Source: Akkermansiaceae bacterium (GTDB lineage: Bacteria > Verrucomicrobiota > Verrucomicrobiia > Verrucomicrobiales > Akkermansiaceae). From it: a stretch of DNA of 12,296 nt. The notes under the pieces were generated by a model. It ran no database searches and was not told the origin of the DNA. It was given only the letters and a program-made list of their open reading frames with translations. Location of the stretch: NCBI GenBank assembly GCA_903909905.1, contig CAIVXP010000208.1:1-12296 (forward strand). The letters run 5' to 3'. The translations under genes were made by a program, and so were the position numbers. Shown here in pieces: positions 1-6,632 of the stretch (within the stretch, counting starts at the first letter, position 1; every line of letters starts with the position of its first letter).

Positions 1-1
1 G

Positions 2-223
2 CTGCTCGGCAAACTCTCCGGACTTGAGACCGGAGGTGCTGCGCTGCTCGGTGTGCTTGCATCGAGCGCATCGTACATCGCCGCCCCGGCTGCGATCCGC
101 ATTTCACTGCCCGAGGCCAATCCCACGCTTTACCTTACCTCGTCGTTGGCGATCACCTTTCCGTTCAACATCGCGATTGGCATTCCGATTTATCTCGAAA
201 TGGCGCGTGCGCTGAACTTCTGA
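2..223 (+). CDS. sbtA: SbtA-type sodium-dependent bicarbonate permease, C-terminal fragment
   Basis: Only the last 73 codons are present; the gene enters from the left edge in frame 2 and stops with TGA. The visible residues include ASSASYIAAPAAIR, LPEANPTLYLTSSLAITFPF and NIAIGIPIYLEMARAL. I recognise these as the conserved last membrane segments of the SbtA/DUF897 family, which imports bicarbonate (or related small anions) with sodium across the inner membrane. The Ala/Ser/Pro-rich helix and the phenylalanine-rich final helix are typical of the family's C-terminal half. The family is best known from cyanobacteria as part of carbon concentration but is also common in other bacteria, where the substrate is less certain. 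The following glgB starts about 80 bases downstream on the same strand, so co-transcription is possible but unproven. Confidence 0.85.
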   Translation: MLGKLSGLETGGAALLGVLASSASYIAAPAAIRISLPEANPTLYLTSSLAITFPFNIAIGIPIYLEMARALNF

Positions 224-304
224 TCGCCGATTCCCCTCATTGCGTAAGGCGGGAACGAGGAATTGAATTTGCCATCGGGATGCTTTGCTTCATGGTGGGT
301 CGCG

Positions 305-2338
305 ATGCTGGCGAGACCGAAATTGGTGGTCGACGATCCGTGGCTTGAACCGCACGAGGCTGCGATCCAGCGCCGTATCACGAGCTTTGAAAGCGAGCTG
401 GCGGCGATCGAAAAGCAATCCGGCTCGATGCTTGCCCATGCCGATGCTCATCGGCGTTTTGGGGTGAATGCCGATCCGCTTGACGGTTGGTGGTGGGTGC
501 GCGAGTGGGCACCTGCGGCACAGGCGGTTTTTTTGGTGGGTGATTTCAACGCATGGGATCGCGGCTCGCACGCGCTGGCCATGGGGCAGGGTGGTGTTTG
601 GGAATTGAAACTTCCGACCGATGCGCTGGCGCATGGTCAGCGGGTGAAGCTACATGTGGTCGGTGCCGATGGTTCGCGGCGTGATCGCATCCCCGCCTGC
701 GTCCGCAGAGCTGTGCAGGATCCTGAGACGAATGATTACTGCGGCGAGCTGTGGTCACCGCCGGCGTATGAGTGGAAACATGAAACGGTGACCGTCAAAG
801 TCCCGCTCATCTATGAGGCGCATGTCGGCATGGCTGGTGAAGAGCCGCGAGTGCATGGTTATCGCGAATTCGCCGAATGCGTGCTGCCGCGTGTTGCGGC
901 CGCGGGATACAACACTGTGCAACTGATGGCGGTGCAGGAGCATCCGTATTACGGGTCGTTTGGTTATCATGTATCCTCTTTTTTCGCGCCGTGTTCGCGT
1001 TTTGGAACGCCCGATGATTTGAAACATCTCATCGACACCGCGCATGGTCTGGGTATTGCGGTATTGCTCGACATCGTTCACTCGCACGCGGTCAAGAATA
1101 CAGCCGAGGGGCTCAACGACTTCGATGGCTCGGGTCACCAGTATTTTCACGCCGGAGCTCTTGGTGATCATCCGTCCTGGGATTCAAAGTGCTTTGATTA
1201 CGGCCGGCCGGAAGTGCGGCATTTCCTGCTTTCCAACATCCGCTACTGGCTTGAGGAATTCCGCTTCGATGGATTTCGCTTCGATGGGGTCACCTCGATG
1301 CTCTACCACTCGCGTGGCAATCGATCATTTGGATCCTACGATGATTACTTCGGCGACGATGCCGATGAGGATGCGATCCTTTACCTGCAGCTTGCCACGC
1401 GGCTTGCGCGCGAGCTGAGGCCCGATGCCTTGCTTGTCGCTGAGGACATGTCGGGCATGCCGGGGCTGTGCCGGCCGATCGATGAAGGTGGCGTCGGCTT
1501 CACGCACCGCTTGGCGATGGGCATTCCCGATTATTGGATCAAGCTGCTCAAGCACCGCCGTGATGAGGATTGGGATCTTGGTGAATTGTGGAGCGTGCTC
1601 GCCAATCGCAGGCCGGGCGAGGCAAACATCGCCTATGCCGAGAGCCACGACCAAGCCCTTGTCGGCGACAAGACCTTGGCTTTTCGCTTGATGGATCAGG
1701 AAATGTACTGGCACATGGCAATTGATGATCCGCATCCGGTCATCGAGCGAGGCATCGCGCTGCACAAGATGATCCGCCTTTTCACGATGACAATCGGTGG
1801 CGAGGGTTGGCTCAATTTCATGGGCAACGAGTTTGGTCATCCCGAGTGGCTGGATTTCCCGCGTGAGGGCAATAATTGGTCGTATCATTACTGCCGCCGC
1901 CAGTGGTCATTGGTCGACGATCCTGCTCTGAAATATCGCTGGCTCGCGGATTTCGACCGCGAACTCATGCAGCTTGCATCTCGCAAACAACTCTTGGATG
2001 CTGCACCTGCACGTTGTTTGTACATCGATCACGCTAAAAAAATTCTCGTCGCAGAGCGAGCGAACCTGATTTTCGTTTTCAACTTCTCAGTCAGCGAATC
2101 GCCATTCGCTTATCCGGTGCATGTCGGTAAAGGCAATGTGCATGAGCTGTTGCTCGATACCGACCTCAATGAAATCGGTGGGCATGGCAGGCTTGATCCA
2201 TCGATCAACTTCCCTGCCGATGAGGATGGCATCATGCGCGTGTATAGCCCATCGCGATCCGCTCAAGTCTACGCGAGAAGGCAAGGGCCTTTCTCCGAAA
2301 GGTCCGCTGCGAATGCGGAGGCTGTGATCCACGAATGA
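305..2338 (+). CDS. glgB: 1,4-alpha-glucan (glycogen) branching enzyme, GH13_8 type
   Basis: Cytoplasmic enzyme that cuts alpha-1,4 glucan chains and re-attaches them as alpha-1,6 branches during glycogen synthesis. Order: N-terminal helix with DPWLEP, a CBM48-like beta domain (VREWAPAA, VGDFNAWD), the GH13 barrel, and a C-terminal beta domain. GH13 motifs are complete: DIVHSHAVKN (region I); the nucleophile Asp in DGFRFDGVTSMLY (codon 1283-1285); the acid/base Glu in LVAEDMSG (codon 1442-1444); and the stabilising Asp in AESHDQALVGDKT (codon 1649-1651). LNDFDGSGHQYFH and HPSWDSKCFDYGRPEV mark the eukaryote-like GH13_8 branch rather than the classical bacterial GlgB. I prefer ATG 305 (677 aa): it puts about ten residues before DPWLEP and has GGTGGG five bases upstream. 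An in-frame TTG at 263 would add 14 unlikely residues (691 aa). No break or missing catalytic residue is visible. Confidence 0.95.
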   Translation: MLARPKLVVDDPWLEPHEAAIQRRITSFESELAAIEKQSGSMLAHADAHRRFGVNADPLDGWWWVREWAPAAQAVFLVGDFNAWDRGSHALAMGQGGVWELKLPTDALAHGQRVKLHVVGADGSRRDRIPACVRRAVQDPETNDYCGELWSPPAYEWKHETVTVKVPLIYEAHVGMAGEEPRVHGYREFAECVLPRVAAAGYNTVQLMAVQEHPYYGSFGYHVSSFFAPCSRFGTPDDLKHLIDTAHGLGIAVLLDIVHSHAVKNTAEGLNDFDGSGHQYFHAGALGDHPSWDSKCFDYGRPEVRHFLLSNIRYWLEEFRFDGFRFDGVTSMLYHSRGNRSFGSYDDYFGDDADEDAILYLQLATRLARELRPDALLVAEDMSGMPGLCRPIDEGGVGFTHRLAMGIPDYWIKLLKHRRDEDWDLGELWSVLANRRPGEANIAYAESHDQALVGDKTLAFRLMDQEMYWHMAIDDPHPVIERGIALHKMIRLFTMTIGGEGWLNFMGNEFGHPEWLDFPREGNNWSYHYCRRQWSLVDDPALKYRWLADFDRELMQLASRKQLLDAAPARCLYIDHAKKILVAERANLIFVFNFSVSESPFAYPVHVGKGNVHELLLDTDLNEIGGHGRLDPSINFPADEDGIMRVYSPSRSAQVYARRQGPFSERSAANAEAVIHE

Positions 2339-2429
2339 ACAAAAGGAGCGCGTGCATCCTGCCTACATTGGCGCACGGAGAGATGATTGCGGCGTTGTGA
2401 GGCCGCATCAACCTAGCGATGTGGATGAG

Positions 2430-2840
2430 CTATCTCATATCCGGCAGAGGTGGCTTTCCTTCATTGAGTGCCAACCAACCGCGGGCGATGCGATAGATTG
2501 CCCAGATGGCAAGAATGAGAAATCCGATGATCCATGTGGCGAAGCCGACGAGCACGATCATCAGAACGAGCGACACCATGCCGACAAGGCAGGCCCACAA
2601 GAGCGAGTACCAAAAGGTCTGAATCTGCCACTTGAAGTGTGGCTCGAGCCATGTGCCGCGCGCTTCGGAGCGTTTCACATAATTGATGATGACCGCAATG
2701 ATCGACGGCCAACCGAAGAGAAAACTGCCGATCACTGAAGCGGCACCGAAGGCACCGAGCACAAGGCTCACCGCATGCAATGCATAAACCAAATGAGTGG
2801 CCTGCACGAGGCCTTTGGAAGGAATGCGAGTTTCGTTCAT
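2430..2840 (-). CDS. DUF4870-family small integral membrane protein
   Basis: A 136-residue membrane protein starting at ATG 2840 and ending with TAG. It has a short polar N-terminus, a first hydrophobic block at about residues 12-52, then INYVKRSEARGTWLEPHFKW (50-70), and two more hydrophobic stretches at about 76-117 ending in YRIARGWLALNEGKP. The pattern of 'INYVKR, RGTWLxxHFxWQIxTFW, YRIxxGWxxLNxGKP' is what I associate with the DUF4870 family of inner-membrane proteins of unknown function. The reading frame stays open upstream to 3317, but that part runs antisense to the copper oxidase and has no membrane character, so I reject the longer start. The gene is convergent with glgB and divergent from the oxidase gene. 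No clear Shine-Dalgarno site precedes the ATG. Function unknown. Confidence 0.85.
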   Translation of the reverse strand: MNETRIPSKGLVQATHLVYALHAVSLVLGAFGAASVIGSFLFGWPSIIAVIINYVKRSEARGTWLEPHFKWQIQTFWYSLLWACLVGMVSLVLMIVLVGFATWIIGFLILAIWAIYRIARGWLALNEGKPPLPDMR

Positions 2841-2905
2841 GAGCTTGTATGTATACCGTGCCGCGCCTAGTGAATATTTCAAGCAAATCTGCCGCGTATG
2901 AAAAT

Positions 2906-2936
2906 TTGACAAAGCATTGAGGTGGAATTTTGCTAA
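2906..2936 (+). promoter_or_regulatory. possible sigma70-type promoter of the copper oxidase gene
   Basis: A perfect TTGACA (-35 consensus) lies at 2906-2911. A poor -10 candidate around 2929-2936 (TTTGCTAA) follows at near-normal spacing. This would place transcription start close to the ATG at 2941, giving a leaderless or very short-leader mRNA. The -10 match is weak, so this is a guess from position and one good hexamer. No CueR- or CopY-type operator is visible in the 100-base divergent intergenic region. Confidence 0.25.
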
Positions 2937-2940
2937 CCGC

Positions 2941-4995
2941 ATGATCCGAATCGGCATTTGGCATTCGCGATTCGGCCATTTTGCGGGGCTCGTCCTGCTT
3001 GGCTTTTCGAATGCACACGCCAAGGTCGTCGAATACGACTTGCAGGTTGCCGAGGCGCGTTGGTCACCGGAATCTGGAATGAAGGCTTCACGAGCCTTGA
3101 CTCTCAATGGCGGCATACCTGGGCCGACTTTGCGATTTCGCGAAGGCGACACCGCGCGGATTCGCGTGAAAAATTTGCTCAAGCGCGAATAGACATCGAT
3201 CCACTGGCATGGCTTGCTCGTACCGAATTCGCAGGATGGCGTGCCGGATGTCACCACGCCGCCGATCAAGCCGGGCGAGACGCGGGTCTTTGAATTTCCT
3301 CTCAGGCAGGCCGGCACGTATTGGTATCATAGCCACACCGACCTGCAGGAGCAGAGTGGCGTGTATGGATCGATTGTGATCGAGCCCAAAAATGGCGAGC
3401 GCGTGAAAACCGCGCGCGATCATGTCATCGTATTGTCGGATTGGACGCGTGAAAATCCGCATGAGGTCATGCGCTCGTTGATGCGTGGCAGCGATTGGTA
3501 CGCTTTCAAAAAAGGTGCGATGCAAAGTGTGCTGGGCGCGGCCAAGGCCGGATCCTTGGCGGACTTTTGGGATCGCGAGCGATCGCGCATGCCGGCGATG
3601 GATGTCTCGGATGTCGCCTACGATGCATTTTTGGCGAACGGGCAAAGATCGATTGATCTCGGTGGAAAACCTGGAGAGAGGATTAGGCTGCGTTTCATCA
3701 ACGCCGGAGCGGCGACTTATTTTTACCTGCAATCGGCGACGGGGCCGACGACGCTGGTCGCGTCCGATGGTAAGGATGTGAAACCATTTCAAATCAAGCG
3801 ATTGCTGATCGGCATGGCCGAGACTTACGATGTGGTGGTAAGGGTGCCGCAAAGTGGCAGATGGGAAATTCGTGCGACTTCGCAGGATGGCACGGGTCAC
3901 GCGTCAATGTGGATTGGCAGCGGCATGTCGCATCCCGCGCCGGAGGTTCCAAAGCCGGAGCTTTACAACATGGATGCGCATCTGATGGCGGCCATGGACG
4001 AGGAGGAAGCGACTGGCAATGAGGAGCGCCCGCTTTCGCCCTATCGCCGGATGCGCGCGGTAGAGTCGACCGCATTTGATGCTTCATTGCCGCGCCGCAC
4101 GATCGAGCTTCGGCTCAGCGGCGACATGACGCGCTATGTATGGTCATTCAATGGCAAGACCATGGCCGAGGATGGGGTGATCAAGATCAAGCGCGGCGAG
4201 GTGCTGCGGCTTGAATTGATCAACGACTCAATGATGCATCATCCGCTGCACCTGCATGGTCATTTTTTCCGGGTGGTTGAGGGTCAGGGAAATGAAGCTC
4301 CGCTCAAGCACACGGTCGATGTGCCGCCGATGGGTAAAAGAACGATTGAGTTTGAAGCCGACGAGCAGGGCGACTGGTTGTTTCATTGCCATTTGCTGTA
4401 CCACATGCATTCCGGCATGGCGCGGGTGTTTTCGTATGAGGAGCAAGGGGCGGATCATCGCCCGAATCTTGGAGAGCATGCCCGCGATCCGTTTTTTTTC
4501 ATGGCCGATGGTTCGGTGCAAAACCACATGAGCATGGGAATGTTGACGCTGATGAATGCTCATAACGATTTTTATGGCAGTTGGGATGTGGGCATTCACC
4601 ACCATGATGAGGATGGGCATGATCATGAATTTGACTACGAGGCAGATGTGGCTTGGCGTAGGGTGATCAACCCTGATTTGGCGACGCTGCTCGGTTGGCG
4701 TTTCACCAATCGTGAGGATGAGAAAGACCGGGCATTCGGGGGTATCGAATACCGCTTGCCTTATCTGGTTCACAGCACTCTGCAGATCGACAGCGAGGGC
4801 GATGTGCGGGTGGGCCTTGAAAAGTCACTTCAGCTCACCGACCGGATTTCATGGTTTGCTGGGTTGCAATATGACAGCGGTAGCCTGTGGGAATGGACCA
4901 CCGGGGCTGAGTACTTGCTCAGCAAACGGTTCTCGCTCGTCACGCAATATCACTCAGAGCATGGCTTTGGTGCGGGGCTTGGTTTTCGTTTCTGA
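2941..4995 (+). pseudogene. copA: CopA-like multicopper oxidase with CopB-like C-terminal barrel, interrupted by in-frame TAG
   Basis: Frame 1 is open from ATG 2941 to TGA 4995 (684 sense positions) except for one TAG at codon 84 (3190-3192). Residues 1-27 look like a signal peptide ending in NAHA, without a twin-arginine motif. The cupredoxin fold begins with LTLNGGIPGPTLRFREGD. All four copper motifs are present: HWHG (88-91), WYHSH (128-132), HPLHLHGH (434-441), and HCHLLYHMHSGM (482-493) with the type 1 Cys483, His488 and Met493. Family members oxidise Cu(I) or bind copper in the periplasm. After the oxidase comes a Met/His-rich linker (about 500-563, including HHHDEDGHDH). About 120 residues of alternating beta-strand pattern follow, ending in GLGFRF with a terminal Phe, as in CopB and other outer-membrane barrels. 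A TTG at 3214 could start a 593-residue product, but it would have no signal peptide and would lack HWHG. The gene is broken, read through, or carries a sequencing error; the rest is intact, so any loss is recent. Confidence 0.8.
3190..3192 (+). other. in-frame TAG inside the copper oxidase gene
   Basis: The amber codon sits between LLKRE and TSIHWHGLLVPN, four codons before the first copper-ligand motif. Both sides are in the same frame and together give the normal CopA sequence, so no frameshift is involved. A single G-to-T change of a GAG (Glu) codon would explain it. The minus-strand DUF4870 gene next door ends with TAG used as an ordinary stop, which argues against general recoding of UAG in this organism. 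Confidence 0.85.
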
Positions 4996-5101
4996 TTGCA
5001 GCTAAGCAAAAGCGCGCACTTGCGACAGGGGATTTGGCTGAAATGCTTTAGGATGGAAAAACGGTTTTAGCGAGTAGCTTACATAGAAAGGTATAAACAT
5101 C

Positions 5102-5389
5102 ATGAAAACGAAAATCGCCACATTCATCATCGCTGCACTTGCCATATGCGCAGCATCCGCTGCCGAAGTGAAGCCTTATCCGTCCGATGTCTGCATCGTC
5201 AGCGACAACAAGCTGGGATCGATGGGAAAACCGGTCACCATCGTGCACAATGGTCAGGAGGTGAAGTTCTGCTGCAAGCCCTGCGTTGCGAAGTTCAACA
5301 GGAACCCCGAGAAATACCTCAAGAAAATCGCGCCGAAGGAAGAGGCTGCGAAAGAGGTTGCGCCGAAAAAAGAGGAGCCGAAGAAGTAA
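5102..5389 (+). CDS. exported YHS/TRASH-type cysteine protein with Lys/Glu-rich tail
   Basis: A 95-residue protein. MKTK plus a hydrophobic stretch to about residue 21 is a signal peptide, with cleavage likely near ASAA|E. The mature part has Cys31, then FCCKPC (Cys57, 58, 61) followed by KFNRNPEKYLKK (64-75). The spaced Cys, the Cys-x3-Cys and the 'F..NPEKYL' ending match the YHS/TRASH class of small metal-binding domains, often found with copper and other heavy-metal proteins. The last 20 residues are a charged, lysine/glutamate-rich low-complexity tail with an APK(K)EE element twice. AGAAAGGT, 9-16 bases before the ATG, is a reasonable ribosome site. The gene lies about 100 bases after the multicopper oxidase on the same strand, so a periplasmic copper-binding or delivery role is plausible but inferred. 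The stop codon lies in the loop of the downstream terminator. Confidence 0.8.
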   Translation: MKTKIATFIIAALAICAASAAEVKPYPSDVCIVSDNKLGSMGKPVTIVHNGQEVKFCCKPCVAKFNRNPEKYLKKIAPKEEAAKEVAPKKEEPKK

Positions 5390-5403
5390 TTTCTTCGGTT
5401 TTT
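5378..5403 (+). terminator. Rho-independent terminator, probably bidirectional
   Basis: A perfect 8-bp stem CCGAAGAA/TTCTTCGG (5378-5385 with 5391-5398) encloses a 5-base loop and is followed by TTTTT (5399-5403) on the plus strand. Read on the minus strand, the same stem is followed five bases later by a run of six T residues (complement of 5366-5371). It can therefore also serve the converging minus-strand gene, whose stop is at 5402-5404. The TAA stop of the YHS gene (5387-5389) is inside the loop. Confidence 0.8.
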
Positions 5404-5899
5404 ACTTCAGCACTGAATCGATCGGCTCGGACTCGGGAGTCCAGAAGTGGATGGCAGTGACCTTGTCGCCATCGAGGGCGAGTACTGTGACTTTGCCGGT
5501 TTGTTCGGGAAAGCGGGTGATCAATTCCGCGTCGTCGCCGAGGATGATGCGGTGGCAGTACTTGCGCATTTTTGGCAATGCGAAGACGCGTCCGATGCCG
5601 GGCATGCCGTGGATGTTGGCGAGGTAAGCCGCGCGTTTGCCAGGTAAGTAGTCAGCACCGGCAGCGTGCAGCGCAGCATTCGCGCGTTTGCCGGTGTCCA
5701 TGTCGTGGCTCACTAAGAGGTAACGCAGCGATGCGGATTTGAATTCGAAGGGCTGATCGTGCTGATCCTTGGCCGAGAAGGGTGCAAGAGCTTTGCCGAC
5801 TTCGCAGGGCGCGGCGAATGCAGCGGCATACAGCGAGATGATCAGGCAGGAAAAATATTTGATGAGGTGGTGCGAAATGGAATTCATGATGTTTTTCAT
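5402..5899 (-). CDS. exported thioredoxin-fold-like protein without CXXC, function unknown
   Basis: 165 residues from ATG 5899 (other in-frame starts: TTG 5914, ATG 5887). A hydrophobic signal peptide spans about residues 10-29 (ISLYAAAFAAPC). The mature part begins with GKALAPFSAKDQHDQPFEF, the 'xLxDQxGxPxxF' opening seen in redoxins and AhpC/TSA-like folds. It continues with LLVSHDMDTGKRANAAL and YLANIHGMPGIGRVFALPKM, then a C-terminal beta hairpin. I recall the 'ADISGMP..I.RMFALPK' block from a family of periplasmic proteins in proteobacteria with no established role. No CXXC or peroxidatic TxxC is present, and the mature protein has only two cysteines (in APCEV and RKYCHR), so classical thiol chemistry is doubtful. 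The gene converges on the YHS gene and shares its terminator. A Fur-box-like palindrome lies about 55 bases upstream, so iron control is possible. Confidence 0.7.
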   Translation of the reverse strand: MKNIMNSISHHLIKYFSCLIISLYAAAFAAPCEVGKALAPFSAKDQHDQPFEFKSASLRYLLVSHDMDTGKRANAALHAAGADYLPGKRAAYLANIHGMPGIGRVFALPKMRKYCHRIILGDDAELITRFPEQTGKVTVLALDGDKVTAIHFWTPESEPIDSVLK

Positions 5900-5952
5900 G
5901 TTGATGCGATCCAATACATCGGAGCCCTGATATGCAAGTTGAATACACGCTT

Positions 5953-5969
5953 TTGATACTCATTCTCAA
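5953..5969. promoter_or_regulatory. Fur-box-like palindrome between divergent genes
   Basis: The minus strand reads TGAGAATGAGTATCA (5968 to 5954). The Fur 7-1-7 consensus is TGATAAT-N-ATTATCA; 12 of 14 consensus positions match, and the two differences (T to G) are symmetrical between the half-sites. Flanking bases extend the palindrome to TTGA...TCAA (5953-5969). It lies about 55 bases before the minus-strand redoxin-like gene and about 80 bases before the YceI gene, so either or both could be iron-regulated. The match is good, but a single site found by eye is only suggestive. Confidence 0.45.
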
Positions 5970-6046
5970 CAGCTTGAAATTATTGCATCTCTGCAGATGA
6001 CAGCTTGATTCGCGATGGGCCGGCGATAGCGTCGGCTTACGGAGTT

Positions 6047-6595
6047 ATGAAAAAGTTTTTTGCGTTATCCATGTTGTCGCTGGTGCTTGCAGTTCATGAG
6101 GCAGACGCCGCAAACCTCGAGGTCGACAAGTCCCGCAGTCGGATCCAAGTGGATGCCAAAGCGACGGGCCACCGCTTCACAGGCAACCTCAAGTCCTACG
6201 AGGTCGATGTCGAGGGTGATGCGGTTTCGCTCGATCCCAAGTCGTTTGAGTTGAAATGGAAGTTCAAGGACCTTGATACCGATGATGCCAAGCGCGATGC
6301 CGAGATGCTGAAGTGGTTAGGCAGCAACGACGAGAAGGGTTCCTTCAAACTCGACAAGGCATGGACCGATGAGAAGGCTGTTCAGCATGGTACGGGCACC
6401 CTCACTATTCACGGGGTTTCCAAGAGCGTTTCATTTCCCTACACCGCCAAGAAGGACGGAGAGTGGGTGACCATCGATGGCAAGGTGTCGATGGATTATC
6501 GCAATTTCGATCTTCCGCTCATTCGAGCTATGGCGGTGATGACGGTCGATCCGCAGTTGGTCGTGCGTTTCCATGTGGTTGGAAAAGTCAACTGA
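6047..6595 (+). CDS. YceI-family periplasmic lipocalin-like (polyisoprenoid-binding) protein
   Basis: 182 residues from ATG 6047. A signal peptide ends near HEADA|AN (about residue 21). The mature chain shows the YceI pattern: LEVDKSRSRIQVDAKATGH at the start (compare the family's 'Y.iD..hS.i.F...H'), alternating beta strands, a central TLTIHGVSKSVSFP strand pair (family: 'G.LTi.GvtkpVtl'), and a last strand VDPQLVVRFHVVGKV. Known family members form an eight-stranded beta barrel that holds long-chain polyisoprenoids such as ubiquinone-type chains in the periplasm. Here a polyprenyl diphosphate synthase follows after 38 bases, which fits an isoprenoid role. GGAG precedes the start but only two bases away, so initiation may be weak; an in-frame TTG at 6005 would spoil the signal peptide. 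The Fur-like site upstream may control it. Confidence 0.88.
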   Translation: MKKFFALSMLSLVLAVHEADAANLEVDKSRSRIQVDAKATGHRFTGNLKSYEVDVEGDAVSLDPKSFELKWKFKDLDTDDAKRDAEMLKWLGSNDEKGSFKLDKAWTDEKAVQHGTGTLTIHGVSKSVSFPYTAKKDGEWVTIDGKVSMDYRNFDLPLIRAMAVMTVDPQLVVRFHVVGKVN

Positions 6596-6632
6596 GTTTC
6601 TAGCAAAAAAATTTCACAGAAATACCTGATCA

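Noticed and set aside
263..304. TTG 263 as the start of glgB
   Set aside because: The GAGG site is only two bases away and the 14 extra residues do not look like the family; ATG 305 is better placed, though 263 cannot be excluded.
755..1888. Long minus-strand open frames inside glgB (755-1171, 1325-1888)
   Set aside because: Shadows of glgB codons with no recognisable domain; glgB has all its catalytic motifs.
2388..2407. Hairpin TGCGGC/GCCGCA between converging glgB and DUF4870 genes as a terminator
   Set aside because: Only six base pairs with an 8-base loop and no T-tract on either side; not convincing.
2352..2738. 128-codon plus-strand open frame
   Set aside because: It is antisense to the well-supported DUF4870 membrane protein, and its His/Asp-rich composition is that of a shadow frame.
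2841..3317. N-terminal extension of the minus-strand DUF4870 frame up to 3317
   Set aside because: It overlaps the copper oxidase gene antisense and adds low-hydrophobicity, family-unlike residues; ATG 2840 gives the normal family length.
4498..4632. Met/His-rich stretch as a separate small metal-binding gene
   Set aside because: It is in frame with and continuous between the oxidase and the barrel-like tail, with no start or ribosome site of its own.
3214..4995. Copper oxidase as a normal 593-residue gene starting at TTG 3214
   Set aside because: That product would lack a signal peptide and the HWHG ligand motif, both present in frame upstream of the TAG.
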